Shown here piece after piece: positions 47,391 to 57,864 of a DNA stretch of 64,000 bases. Location of the stretch: the NCBI GenBank assembly GCA_003194525.1, contig NBIV01000021.1, forward strand, positions 310,001 through 374,000, in the 5' to 3' direction. Each line of letters opens with the position of its first letter. Position 1 is the first letter of the stretch. This DNA comes from Gracilariopsis chorda. Taxonomy: Eukaryota > Rhodophyta > Florideophyceae > Gracilariales > Gracilariaceae. The notes below the pieces were generated by a model that worked only from the letters and a program-made list of their open reading frames with translations, was not told the origin of the DNA and did no database searches. Made by a program: the position numbers and the translations under genes.

Positions 47391-47804
47391 GGGCCGTTCT
47401 ATGAGTTTCTAAATTTTAACAGATGTAATGTGTTACGCAGTCAACTTCAAGCTTTCAGCCAAGGCTTTATTCTATGAGTTTTTTCTTAACGCCAGCCCCA
47501 TACCCTCCCAGAGACAATTGAGTACCCTCCTGCCCACCCTTGCACCATGCCAACGTCCAAACAAGGCCGAAATCGGCAAGATTTGTCATTGTGTTTTGTC
47601 GGGTGGAAGCTAGTTTTGTACTGATTGCAGTTTTGAAGTGTATTCTTCCTACGTTCAACATTCGTTTAATGTAGGAAGCAACAATCGTGCTCCTTACATT
47701 AAACGAAATCTTGAAAGGTTGCGAGACAACGTGTAAATGCCTGATTGCTCGAAAATGGTTTTCAAGTTTCGTTTCGTTTCATTTAACAACTCATAGAACG
47801 CCCC
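47391..47804. mobile_element. MITE-like element with 24-bp inverted ends
   Basis: The left end GGGCCGTTCTATGAGTTTCT (47391) and the complement of the right end GGGGCGTTCTATGAGTTGTT (ending 47804) match at 21 of 24 positions. The 414-bp interior codes for nothing recognisable and contains a second, long hairpin (47661-47707). No clear target duplication is seen. The superfamily is unknown. Confidence 0.55.
47661..47707. repeat. 20-bp inverted repeat with 7-base loop
   Basis: The arms TTCGTTTAATGTAGGAAGCA (47661-47680) and the complement of 47688-47707 pair at 18 of 20 positions around the loop ACAATCG. It is located inside the MITE-like element. Confidence 0.75.
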
Positions 47805-48482
47805 TTATACACCCAAAACTCTTGAATTGTAGCTGAAACATAGCGCAGCTGTCGCAGTATTGACGTGACCATCTTCCAACCCGTTGAGTTGCAAAGCACT
47901 GCAAGTTGCGTGAACCAATCAGAAGATCCGCATGCTGACATTTCCGGTTTGACAAGGGCAACCGAAAGAAAGACTGATGGATGAGCTTTCTCTGTCAAAT
48001 ATGTATTCTTAGGTTCTTCAAGAACAAAGATAGAGAATGCATAAAACTGCCCACTCTGTTTCCAAGGACCTGTGGTTCGGTATGGGACTTCCTGTGACTT
48101 TGCCGTCAGTCCTGACGTTTTAAGCTGAGGTCGGGAGCCCTAGTCAAAAGCCTAACTTATTCGACCCGAGGCTGCACATCCCATTTAATATATATTGCAA
48201 CTAGTAAAGGGCTCTCATTATACGGCACCAAGGTTCATGGGGAACGAATAGCAGAAAACCAACGCGTTAATTAGAACGTCTCCCCAAGGTCATGTAGATT
48301 AGCGATATACCGAATGTATCGTATGGAGTAAGGGAAAGGAAGCCCTACCGAATGATTCAGAGCCTTATTCCCCATTGTTTGTGCTGCTTTGTCGACTCCA
48401 GCTATCACATAGAGCTCAACAACTTTCTTCTGTGTTCGATACGCCTGATTCGGGTAAGTTGTCCTGCGTAATAGACAAAAGC
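47805..48482. other. Unassigned stretch
   Basis: No gene is supported between the MITE and the Harbinger element. The short minus frames at 47783-47998 and 48271-48525 have no known domain. Confidence 0.4.
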
Positions 48483-48485
48483 TTA

Positions 48486-49859
48486 GGGCGACCCCACTCA
48501 GGCCTCCGCAACGTATACCGCCCACTTTGCGTTGTCATTTGGAGTTTCAGCAACCCCACTGTATCTCCGTAACATCAAAAACGGCCACAAAATTTTTGCG
48601 GCGACGCTATCGAAACAATTTTTGGGGAGGTCTCCGTATCCACCACAAACGTCGTCGCCCTCTGCCCAGCGTGTCTATCGTGCGACGCATAACGCTCATC
48701 GCGGAGCTGACCCCGCGCTTCACATTGCGCTCCTTCCACCGCGCTCAAAGCGCCCAAACCGTCGCGCATTCCGGGCACTTCCCACCGACCTCCTCGCGCG
48801 CTTTAAACCACTCTTGCTTCGGGCGCGCCCTTTGCCGCGCGGTGGGCACGGTGGCGGCGCAGCTACGGCAACGCTTGCCGCACGCCCACCACCGCGTTCT
48901 TTGTGACCACGCCCACGGCCGTGTTCTCCGTCAGCACGCCGCTGCTTTTACCACCAAACTGACGCCATAGCCGACAACACACATGTAACCACGCAAACAA
49001 CAAGCACAAAATAACATATTTGCCGCTCTCGCGCTCTTTCGTCATCATGCATTTTGCTCGAGGCGCGACTACCCCCAAAACCTCCTCCGACTCACCGTCG
49101 CGTGCATGACAATTTTTCACACTCACTTCCACCTATTCTGCTGCATTTGTTGCGTTCCGGCAATTGCAGCTGGCTTCTTGCCGACCGCAGCCTTTCTATG
49201 TGCAAACGCGTCGTCGACGACAAACTTGGCACAATGGTTAGGCTTCTACAGCAATAGTTGTCGAAACTACCCAATCTCATTCACCTTTAGCTCATCTTGC
49301 AAGCTATCATCGCAACTCCTGCTTTGTTTCTTCCGTATACTCACGACTTTACCACCGCCTTCACCCTGTCGTTCATAATTCTCTTCAATATCCAGCCTTG
49401 CGACGCCCTCGCCAGCACCCTGGCGACGTAGCCAAAATGAGGCGAACGCCATAAGGTGGGAACACAGAATCGCGCAATGGCCGGATACCGACAACCTCAC
49501 ACTAACAATACTCTCAACGGTCATTTTTGTATCTTTGCTTCAACGGCAAGAACTCTGACAGAAATAACCGTTCACATTTCCTGCGATCTATTCGTTTTGT
49601 TTAAATGTGGAGTAACCTAAAGTTGTCTTCGGTGCCGCACTGTTTCTCTTCGGCCGCCCTTGAACTCTCTCGCACACTATCGAATGAGTTTGTGCCTTTC
49701 ACTGTCTGCGATACTAATTTCTATGCTGCTGAGAGTAGCAATCTTGGTTAAGAAGAGAGAGTGTCGGCTTCGAAATTGTGTTTCACGGAAAAGCTGCTGT
49801 TGGACTGTGTCATTCTTCGGATCGAGGTTGGGTCTGTGTCCTCTTTTGTGATTGTCGTG
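48486..49859. other. Long 5' non-coding part of the Harbinger element
   Basis: About 1.37 kb from the left end to the start of the MYB-like gene. Open frames at 48527-48970 and 49106-49378 are GC-rich and match nothing. The promoter of the MYB-like gene must lie here. Confidence 0.45.
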
Positions 49860-50924
49860 ATGAACCCAACAGAAAACACACCGAGTGTAAATGATGGAAT
49901 CGCACAGGAACGCGAGCTAAGACGAAAGGAGAAGGTCGGTAAGAGTTTAGTGTGGAATGAGAAGGAAAATTCCGCATTGTCTCATGCAGCGCAGAAGGCT
50001 TTGCTAGATCCTACTACCGGATCGAGCATGAACAACGCAGAAAAAGCAAGACGAATCAGAGCCGCGTTCATCAAGGATCCATTACGTCCGAAAGAAGCCT
50101 GCACTACCGACGATAAGGGCGACCTGGATCATCGCAGATGGGATGGACGATCTGCGCGAGCAGTGCTGGGACAATGGGAGATAATAAGGAGGGAGTGCAC
50201 GAAGTATCATGCTTGCGTAAAGCGAATTGGGCGTGCGCAACTTACAGGAAACCCCAGCGAAGAGGATCAACTACGTTGCGCGTCGCTTCTCTACAGTGAC
50301 GGAAGCAGAGCTATGTCGCACTTGTATGATTGCATCCGTAACAAGGACTACCACGTTAAGAAACCGTTTAGGTTCATGAGTGCGTACAAGGTTCTCTCAG
50401 GTTCAGAAACTATGCTGGAGGCTTTTGTGGTGACGGAAGAGGGAGCATCCAAAGTATTACGACCGGAAGGGGTCAAGACGGCTAAGAAGCGCAAAGCAGA
50501 AGAGATTGCCAAAGCATTGAATAGTAAAGAAGAAGATGTAGGACAAAGTGTGAAGCGAATTCAGCAGATGATTGAAGAGAATATAAAGTCGAGGAAGGCG
50601 ACCACGCAGCTCAAGCTACAGTACGAAAGAGAAAGAATGGAGTGGGACATGGCGAAGACATTACTTGGACCTGGTTCAGATGCAACCTCAGAAGAACGTA
50701 GAACTATTTCCGGCTTACTAAAGCGCCGCTTAATGAACCGGCTTCTGGCACCAGGAGAGAAGAACATTGTCCCACAACAACGGAGGGGGGAAGTAGACGA
50801 CGAAGCTCGGGCTGATGCAAACTGTGCTAGTACATTACTTCAAATATCGGCAGTATCTGTTAACAGTGAGCATGGCTGTGGTGCACAGAATGAAGATAGT
50901 GACATCGGTCATGGTGCGGGATGA
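49860..50924 (+). CDS. Harbinger MYB/SANT-like accessory protein
   Basis: This 354-residue protein is called from ATG (MNPTENTPS). The frame stays open 33 codons further upstream but only from a GTG. Residues about 15-140 form a helical, tryptophan-containing DNA-binding region of the trihelix/MYB type (LVWNEKENSALSHAA, then RRWDGRSARAVLGQWEIIRR). The C-terminal half contains RPEGVKTAKKRKAEE and a long charged helix (RKATTQLKLQYERERMEW), typical of the NAM-associated tail of these transposon proteins. In studied relatives this protein binds the transposase, brings it into the nucleus and recognises the element ends. It lies next to the transposase gene, tail to tail. No interruption is seen. 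Confidence 0.8.
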   Translation: MNPTENTPSVNDGIAQERELRRKEKVGKSLVWNEKENSALSHAAQKALLDPTTGSSMNNAEKARRIRAAFIKDPLRPKEACTTDDKGDLDHRRWDGRSARAVLGQWEIIRRECTKYHACVKRIGRAQLTGNPSEEDQLRCASLLYSDGSRAMSHLYDCIRNKDYHVKKPFRFMSAYKVLSGSETMLEAFVVTEEGASKVLRPEGVKTAKKRKAEEIAKALNSKEEDVGQSVKRIQQMIEENIKSRKATTQLKLQYERERMEWDMAKTLLGPGSDATSEERRTISGLLKRRLMNRLLAPGEKNIVPQQRRGEVDDEARADANCASTLLQISAVSVNSEHGCGAQNEDSDIGHGAG

Positions 50925-50964
50925 AAGTCAAAGTGTCTCAATAAAAGTTTACTACGGCAAATCA

Positions 50965-52260
50965 TCAAATGTCTCCATGCGCGTTCCATATGTTCTGAAT
51001 CAGCGCATTGAGGAGACGGTTATGATCTGCAACACTGTCAAGGTCATCAACTGTTTCGCGCCACAAGTCGGCTTGCCTGTAGGTGCAGTGGGAAGTTTCA
51101 TAGTTCGACAATGTAGGTGGCAAGGACTGTAGTTCTGCGTCAGGAATTCGAAACTTTGCGGTCCCTTCATAACCCCTTTCTTTCACAATCATATTGTGTA
51201 AAATGGCGCAGCACATTACGACGTCATTCATTTCTTGAAGGTGATGCAACCTGCAAGGGCGGGAAAGAATCTCAAATTGAGCGTCAAGAACGCCATACAA
51301 GCGCTCAACAGCCTTGCGTGCACTCGAATGTGACGCGGTGTACAACCTTGATTTCGCATTTGTGGGGTTGGGGTGTGGCTTGGCAAAAACGCGAAAGCTT
51401 GGATAGATTCCATCCGCTAAGAAATAGAACCAATCAATCACCATTCCACCTACAACATAATTGGGCTTCACTGTTGGCCATTGTCTTGTCTTGATATCAT
51501 TAAACAGGGGGCTTTGATCAAATGTCGTCCTATCGTTGCGAGCACCAGGAACGCCATACAGAATGTGCCATATCCATAGTTTGTCGTCCGTTACAGTTTC
51601 CATACGCACACACGGTCTCCCCTCTTTTCCAATAAACTGACCCTGCAATCCCACAGGACACCTTGCCCACTCCCAAGAAGAACAATCAACACAACCGATA
51701 TATCCAGGAAATCCCAGTTTTGCATACTGCTTTTCAATATTGAGTAGTTCTGCGTGTGTTGGTCGACGGATATATTCCTCAAAGTGCTGCACTATAGCCT
51801 TGGAGAAGTGCTTTAGAATTTTTAATAATGTAGTTTCAGACAACCGAAAGTAGTCTACCAAAGTATCTGCGGTAGCTCCAGAGCTGAGTTGTCGCAAAGC
51901 TGCGCATAATTTTTGATCAGTTGAAGCGCCATTAACGTGACAGCAATCTGACAGTTCATTGAAAAAAGACTCGTTTTGAAGTAGCCGCCGTCTTATAGAT
52001 TCGTATATTGTCCTCGTGACACTGAATCTTCTTTCAAATTCTGCCGTTAAGAAAACAGAAGGAGCTAATGAAACACGACAAAAGTAGTCTTGATCAAGAC
52101 GAGGTTTGCCGCTTTCTCGCCCAATATCTCGATTTGGCTGCTTACCAGGTTTGGATCCACCTTGTTTGGCTTTTTGTTTACGACTTGTCACTAGCTGTGT
52201 CACAAGAAGCAAAAGAGAGTCAATCACATCATCGTTTGATGAGTCCGATGAGGTAGACAT
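50965..52260 (-). CDS. PIF/Harbinger DDE transposase (DDE_Tnp_4 type)
   Basis: This intact 431-residue frame starts at ATG. After a polar N-terminus, a helical segment (residues about 110-165: TDQKLCAALRQLSSGATADTL) matches the helix-turn-helix of plant-type transposases. The catalytic domain follows: Asp192 in GYIGCVDCSSWEW, Asp283 in the hallmark YFLADGIYP, and Glu319 in RKAVERLYGVL. These are the three acidic residues that hold the metal ions for cut-and-paste transposition into TWA targets. GVPGARNDRTTFDQSPLF and the C-terminal MCCAILHNMIV are further hallmarks. The length is normal for the family. No stop or frameshift is present. Confidence 0.93.
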   Translation of the reverse strand: MSTSSDSSNDDVIDSLLLLVTQLVTSRKQKAKQGGSKPGKQPNRDIGRESGKPRLDQDYFCRVSLAPSVFLTAEFERRFSVTRTIYESIRRRLLQNESFFNELSDCCHVNGASTDQKLCAALRQLSSGATADTLVDYFRLSETTLLKILKHFSKAIVQHFEEYIRRPTHAELLNIEKQYAKLGFPGYIGCVDCSSWEWARCPVGLQGQFIGKEGRPCVRMETVTDDKLWIWHILYGVPGARNDRTTFDQSPLFNDIKTRQWPTVKPNYVVGGMVIDWFYFLADGIYPSFRVFAKPHPNPTNAKSRLYTASHSSARKAVERLYGVLDAQFEILSRPCRLHHLQEMNDVVMCCAILHNMIVKERGYEGTAKFRIPDAELQSLPPTLSNYETSHCTYRQADLWRETVDDLDSVADHNRLLNALIQNIWNAHGDI

Positions 52261-52448
52261 AGCTGCAGTGGTGGTCGGGCGTACAAGACAGTGATCCCGA
52301 TCACGCTGTTCTTTGCGTTAGGGAGCTTTCATTGAAACTGCATGTCGTAAAGAAACGCTTCAATTTCTTGCTGTTTAGGGAACCAATCTTTGTACGCCAC
52401 GTTTCAATGTTTTTTACAGGTTGGCGTGAACGAGTGGGTTCGCCCTTA

Positions 52449-54135
52449 GGGGGCTCAAAATTGTCGTAGCCCATCTGGAATCACGATGCTAAATCGCTTT
52501 GCGCTGGATACCATTGTGGTGAGGGACCACTACAAGGTACAGGCGAGCCCCGCTCCGGGCGCATGCAGTTCCGCCCGTCGAGGTGTGTCGACCTTCAGAA
52601 CAGGCTATTAAGCACTATGAAGTTACGCTGGATGAGGAAGCCAAATGGAGATGCGATTGGGTCTATTTGGGAACTATTTGGGAAATTTAGCCGTCGAAGA
52701 GATGATTAGCCTTCTACTTGTAGAGAGTTAGTACCGTTGCCTCGGAATTAGAGGTGCCTCTGCACGTGCCCGTAAACAGACACTCATAAAAGCTTACAGT
52801 TTCAGTTGTTGTGCAACCATGCCACAGGTCTTTGGGGAAGTCTCAACGAATGCTCGCCGTACAGGCTCCACAGCTTTCCTGATGTTCAATGTTTGCGGTG
52901 TCTAAGAACTAAGAATTAAAAAGTCTGAACGTTTAATGTTACGGACTACGCTCAGTGTAAAAGGTTCAATGTGAGATATAGGTTCCTTTTAGCCATGGAA
53001 TGAGAGCACGAGGAGGCCTTTTGAGCTATCCAAGTGTATAATAAGTCCATATTGATTTTGATGAGACTGAACCAGGCAAAGTTTGTCTAACGGTAGAAGC
53101 ACATAGGCAACCCTTGTATAAATCAATATATATGGGAAAATATTGGCTGTGCAGAAGCCATAATGTAGTATCAGCGAGCTGCAGATCGAAGGCAGTATCA
53201 GTTCTATATCACCTAGAGCCATGTACCTTGGGCAAGCACATGAGTAGCCATGTCTCAGATGGTAAGCACCACAAGTACTTTTTGTTGTAGAAGACCGGGA
53301 CACCGGATGTAAGTCCTGTCCATTACACATACAGCCATAATAATATGTGTAATGGAGATCAGAGAACGAGGGTTGGAGTCATCATCATCAAGGACGCGCT
53401 TGCCTTTCACAAAACGGCGGCTTCGGGGTAAGTGAATCGCTAAATCGGTATGAGATGGCTGTCGAAGTCCTGGATGCCGCTGTTTTTGAGGGTGGCAAGC
53501 GGTGTACCAACAGCAAGCAGTTCACATGGAATCCAAGGATAGGGTTATTTGCGCAGATCGTGTACCGAGATTATCTTACTCGAATATACATCTCTCTGTA
53601 CCTACTTGGGGAGGGAAACGGGGATCAGGAAGCTTTGAATAAAGGGAAATTGAACGAGGGGGGCGTATGGAGCGTACAACGGTATCCGTACGCATTTGGG
53701 AACCCTCGACAACAACGTACCGTTCGTCGCTCCGCCAGTGGCCGAAAGTGTAGAGCTAAACTTGGAATCTATCTGGACGTCGCCGTGGTATCCTGTACGC
53801 TTTGGTTGCTAGGAAACCGGCTACTGTACCGGGCGCGCAAAACAAACTGCGCGGCCGCTAAATATAAAGTATGGGCAACGACAACAAACACGGCTCTGCC
53901 TATGGCAACGCGAAAGCGGCCAATGAAACGCTCTCAACTTTAAAAAAAACGAAAGCAATTTACAGCTGCCCGCCACGCCACATGGCGCCAGACGCTCACC
54001 GTCACGTTGCGGTTCAGACAACAAACAATGACCACAGCACGCATCAAAGCGAAAGCGAAAAGCGAAAAGCGAAAAGCGAGCCGAAGGAGACATGCCCAGC
54101 AGAAGCGATCACATCATCCAGACAAACTCGCGCGG
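52449..54135. other. Unassigned stretch between the Harbinger element and the host island
   Basis: No gene is supported over 1.7 kb. A 162-codon ATG frame (53455-53943) shows no domain. The last part overlaps the expected 3' UTR of the next gene. Repeated GCGAAAA units (54053-54080) form a short tandem run. Confidence 0.4.
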
Positions 54136-55380
54136 CTACACAAACTGCGTCCATTTCACAGATGATGGCGTCCAACTGGGCGCCTCCTCGAACGGCACCG
54201 TCGAGGCCACTCCAAGTCCGTCCATGCATTTGGAGCGTCCGTGTCCACTTCCACTCACCTTGAGCACGCCACAGCGAGTGCATCGCCTTGGCCCTTCCCT
54301 GAGCGTCACGTCCCAGCTCCCAAATCCATTCACCTCCCCGGAGCAGGACCAGCCCTCCACGTCGGGCATCTCATCCTCAAGCGGTCCATCATCGCCTACC
54401 AAGTCAGTCTCGGCGTTGCACCACGCCTCCGCGTCGTCGTAGTGAAACATCAGAATGGACAGATTCCCCATCCGGCGTTGCACATAATCGGCTAGGTCCG
54501 GATGCGAGCCCGCCTCTCGACTAAACTCTCGTATGGCCAATTGCATTAGGCTCTGCATCGTGCTCTCTGCAACTGCTTTTCGAAACGGCGAGCGCTTGCG
54601 CCGACGTCCGTCAGTTTCCACTGACGAGAATCCGTCCCCGTCCTCATCCCACGAGTCGTCCGCCTGTGTGCGCACAATGTTGCGTCTGTGAAGAATGATT
54701 TCCAACAGCGTAGTGGCAAGCGCACCCGATATGAAGCGCTGTCGAAGCACTCTTTGGCAACGATTCGATAGCGGATGTAGCAACACATGCACGCCGCTCT
54801 CGCAGTCTTCGGTGATTTCGTCGCCACGAAACCACAGCGGCCCTAGCTGCTTTGTGCGCGCGCATTGGTAGCGTCGTTGGTAAAGAAATCGATGCTGTTC
54901 AACCCGACCTGCAGCCTTGTTCCAAAAGGTGCAAGAGGCGGCGCCCATGGCGCAAGAGGGTGAGCAATACGAAGCGGCGCAGCCCTCAACACACGGTGTA
55001 GCGCTTGATCTCCTTCGTTTGTGCGCACTATACACAGTGAACAGCAAGCAGTTCTCCATGCGACCGTTCTGAATGGCTATGATCAAGCGGAATACGCGAT
55101 GCTGCTCGTTGTCGCGGTACTTCTGGCCGGTGGCTCTGGACTTGGCAAGGCGGCGAGAAACATCCGGCGCCCAGCTCGGGGAGGCAAAGGTGCGTGACTT
55201 GTTCCATGGCGTACTTGGTTTGAGAGAGTTGTAGGATGGCGATGTGGACGAGGACGACCTGCGAACGTGGTTCGGCTTGACGAGCGAGAAGGGCGGAACG
55301 CGCTTGAAGCAGTCTGACGGCTGGGCATGAGTGCAACCGGCGGCCAAACAGTGAACCGGAGTGGCCACGATGGTGTACAT
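54136..55380 (-). CDS. Orphan protein with a C-terminal Cys/His motif
   Basis: This 414-residue frame is called from ATG (MYTIVATPVHC); the frame is open further up only from GTG. I do not recognise the family. Visible features are a Cys-rich middle (CVEGC, CSPSC and CTFW around residues 135-160), a region LWFRGDEITEDCESGVHVLL, an acidic stretch (DDSWDEDGDG), and a C-terminal motif CTRCGVLKVSGSGHGRSKC that reads C-x2-C-x10-H-x4-C like a zinc knuckle. This suggests a nuclear or nucleic-acid-binding protein, which is inference only. It has no signal peptide or membrane helix. It is divergent from the subtilase gene, with 1.17 kb between starts. The GC-rich context keeps several frames open, so the exact limits are uncertain. 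Confidence 0.5.
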   Translation of the reverse strand: MYTIVATPVHCLAAGCTHAQPSDCFKRVPPFSLVKPNHVRRSSSSTSPSYNSLKPSTPWNKSRTFASPSWAPDVSRRLAKSRATGQKYRDNEQHRVFRLIIAIQNGRMENCLLFTVYSAHKRRRSSATPCVEGCAASYCSPSCAMGAASCTFWNKAAGRVEQHRFLYQRRYQCARTKQLGPLWFRGDEITEDCESGVHVLLHPLSNRCQRVLRQRFISGALATTLLEIILHRRNIVRTQADDSWDEDGDGFSSVETDGRRRKRSPFRKAVAESTMQSLMQLAIREFSREAGSHPDLADYVQRRMGNLSILMFHYDDAEAWCNAETDLVGDDGPLEDEMPDVEGWSCSGEVNGFGSWDVTLREGPRRCTRCGVLKVSGSGHGRSKCMDGLGVASTVPFEEAPSWTPSSVKWTQFV

Positions 55381-56550
55381 CACGCGTTCGTTGGGGTGAT
55401 TACTTCGTGACGGAGATCTGCGAAGGCAAGACGGATGGACAACGGCTCTCACTCAGCCACGGTGACTTGGTGACTGGCGCGGCTGGACGAAGGCGGGGCT
55501 GAAAGAGAAACGGCGCGAAGAAGTCGTGGGCGCGATGGAAGGGGAGGGGGGGGGGGGAGGGGGGAGACAAGGAAAGTTCGCACGGGAAGTATGCGAGAGT
55601 GTGGAAGGAAGAACGAGAGCGCAGACGACATGAGAGCCGTTGTGTGGCAAAAAAAGGGCATCGAGGGCTGCATTGCGTGAGTGAAGCTCGCGGTGCCTCA
55701 AACACACCCTCCCGGCGCACGGTGGAACGCGTTCCACTGTGCGGCAGCTGTGCAGCGGCTGCTGCGCGTCGGCGCGGAATGCAGGTCGCGTTCCACACCC
55801 GCCGCGCGTTGAACCGCAAAGCTCAGAAGAGAGCGGACGCCAGCACCGACCGAGTCGCCGTATCCACTGCAGGAGCCAATCGCTGCTCCGCTTACAGAAG
55901 CGGCGCATCTCCTCGGTAGCCCGTGTGGTGTCTCTGGCCGCCGTGTGGCAGAAGGCTACCCGTGTACTGTATGTTGTACGTGCCCCTGCGTGCCCTTGTG
56001 GCGTGATCCGTCCTTCGTGTTGACACACACTGCGGAGCAGCCAGCAGCTGAGCAGCGCCTGCGCGCAATGCATACGTTTGCTCCCAAAACATGCATTCGA
56101 ATGCAAACCGCGCGCAGCACCGCAGCACCGCACCACCCTCCAAAGCAGCCACACCGAGTGCCGTGCGCTCCCAACCCCCGCCGTGACTACAAATGCATTT
56201 ACCACCTTATAACCGCTCCCCCACCTTATACACAATATTTTCGCGCCCGTCCTCTCTCTTAGGCAGTGCAACCCCCAACTCACAATCGCCCTTCATTCAC
56301 TCATCGTCGCGTCGTCCCGCAAAAAGGCGTCTCCTGCTTTTCCAAAATGTCCGCGCCAACTCGCCTTTCTCACCTTCAGTATGCATTCCCCTTGCATTCT
56401 ACCGTTAGCCCGTTCACCCACCCACTCAACACCAACCTTCTCTCCTGCTCCCCACTTAAGCCATGATAACCGTTACGGCTTTCCAGAGCAGCATCATGCT
56501 TCCCCCTCCGATCTCTCCAGTTCACGCACCAGCCCAGCCCACCCCCAGCA
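55381..56550. promoter_or_regulatory. Divergent promoter region between the orphan gene and the subtilase
   Basis: This is a GC-rich, head-to-head intergenic region. It contains a G-run of about 26 bases with one A interruption on each side (55541-55566) that could fold as a quadruplex. It also holds TTATAACC and TTATACAC elements near 56207-56233, upstream of the subtilase. A long minus-strand frame (55453-56283) is a GC-driven shadow with arginine- and proline-rich content and non-ATG start. Confidence 0.4.
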
Positions 56551-57864
56551 ATGCCAGCCGTCCCGCAAACCGCATTCCTCGTGCTCATATCGCTCCTAAC
56601 CCTTTCGTCAGCCTCTCCGTCCGATTTACCAAATCTCTACCTCCGCACAACCATCCGCACATCCACACCCACCCACAACCGACCCTCCCACCTCTTCGTG
56701 CTGCAGAGAGCGTGTCAGTCAGAGCAGTGTCACCAGAAAGCGCTTCAATTTCTGTTACAGAACCACTGTCAAAACCTTATACTGTTCGATCATCTTCGCA
56801 TGATCAAGGCAAAATGCTCCCCCAAAGCTCTCCAAAACGCTCGCCGCAGTCGTCGATTCATTGGCATCCACCGCGATGAGGTCATCAAACTGGCTGCTCC
56901 ACTGCATGATACAACATCCGCCGCGCCTTTGCGCATGTCTACCACTCTGCGCCCGGCCCACGAACGTTCTTTCCAGAGGATTTCCAACTTGTCGTTCTAT
57001 CCCGACCGCACTGCTGCAGTGGCGCATGACGGAGGCGTCGTCGATTTGAGTGCTCAAAAAACGGCTCGACGTTGTTCGAAGCACGGGGGTGAGGGAGTCA
57101 CGGTGTACGTCATCGACACAGGTTGTAGAAGCTCTCACGAACAACTGAGAGGCCGGGTTCACACAATGGTAGCACCGGGCAGTGCATACATTTCTGGCGA
57201 AGACGATCACGGACACGGCACGCACGTAGCCGCCACAATAGGCGGCCGCGACTTTGGCATTGCGCCTCGCGCAAAACTAGTCTGCATCAAGGCGCTTTCG
57301 GAACGGAATGAAGGCAGTGCGCACGACGTGGTGGCCGGCGTACAACTGGCGATGAGGTTGCACAAAGCGGAACATGGACCGGGTGTGATATCCATATCTC
57401 TAGGAGGACGTGCCGGGCGTAGGAAAACGGCACTTGACGCTGCGGTTGACGCCGCCTCTAGGGCGGGTTTGAGCTTTGTAGTGGCTGCGGGTAATGCTGG
57501 TGCCGATGCATGCGCGTTCACACCGGGCCGTGCCCGAATGGCCATCACGGTTGCGGCGGTTGACGAGCGAGGAAAAGTAGCTGGCTTCTCCAATTCTGGC
57601 GGATGTGTCAGTGTCGGCGCTCCTGGCGTGCGCGTGTGGAGTGCCGTGGCGGACGGCGATGATGCTTACGGGGTGAGCTCGGGAACGTCGATGGCGGCGC
57701 CTTTTGTGTCTGGGTTGGTTGCGCTGCTCGTGGGGGACAATGGACGAACACGGCCAAGGACTGTGAGAAAGTGGTTGCGTGAAATTGGGTTTACTGGCGA
57801 TGACGGCGTTCCGGTGGTCTCCGCCAAGGAGTTTTGCGAGTGGAGACGGTTCCAACGCGCCTGA
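56551..57864 (+). CDS. Secreted subtilisin-like serine protease (S8, proteinase K type)
   Basis: This intronless 437-residue protein starts at ATG with a signal peptide (residues 1-22, MPAVPQTAFLVLISLLTLSS). Residues about 45-120 fit an inhibitor I9-like prodomain, which chaperones folding and is cut off. The catalytic domain follows with the complete triad: Asp189 in YVIDTGC, His222 in DHGHGTHVA and Ser380 in SGTSMAAPFVSG, plus the oxyanion Asn315 in VAAGNAGADACAF. The paired Cys pattern resembles the proteinase K branch. It would act outside the cell or in the vacuole, degrading proteins. The enzyme ends soon after the catalytic domain, with no extra C-terminal domain. Confidence 0.93.
   Translation: MPAVPQTAFLVLISLLTLSSASPSDLPNLYLRTTIRTSTPTHNRPSHLFVLQRACQSEQCHQKALQFLLQNHCQNLILFDHLRMIKAKCSPKALQNARRSRRFIGIHRDEVIKLAAPLHDTTSAAPLRMSTTLRPAHERSFQRISNLSFYPDRTAAVAHDGGVVDLSAQKTARRCSKHGGEGVTVYVIDTGCRSSHEQLRGRVHTMVAPGSAYISGEDDHGHGTHVAATIGGRDFGIAPRAKLVCIKALSERNEGSAHDVVAGVQLAMRLHKAEHGPGVISISLGGRAGRRKTALDAAVDAASRAGLSFVVAAGNAGADACAFTPGRARMAITVAAVDERGKVAGFSNSGGCVSVGAPGVRVWSAVADGDDAYGVSSGTSMAAPFVSGLVALLVGDNGRTRPRTVRKWLREIGFTGDDGVPVVSAKEFCEWRRFQRA

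Larger units (their letters stand above)
48486..52445. mobile_element. PIF/Harbinger DNA transposon, apparently intact
   Basis: TTA lies on both sides (48483-48485 and 52446-52448), the classical 3-bp target duplication of PIF/Harbinger. The left end GGGCGACCCCACTC and the complement of the right end GGGCGAACCCACTC match at 13 of 14 positions. The 3960-bp element carries the two genes expected of the superfamily, in convergent orientation with 40 bp between their stops: a MYB/SANT-like DNA-binding protein and a DDE transposase. Both are open from ATG to stop and the transposase keeps all three catalytic residues. This is in sharp contrast to the other elements in the window and suggests a young and possibly active copy. 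Confidence 0.88.

Noticed and set aside
53455-53943. 162-codon ATG frame upstream of the host island
   Set aside because: It has no domain, mixed composition and no conserved-looking blocks. It is about the length chance alone can give here.
55453-56283. 276-codon minus-strand frame between the orphan gene and the subtilase
   Set aside because: It lies in a GC-rich promoter region, overlaps open frames in several other phases, starts with a non-ATG codon and has low-complexity Arg/Pro content with no domain.
57400-57855. Minus-strand frames inside the subtilase
   Set aside because: They are shadows of the S8 catalytic domain.
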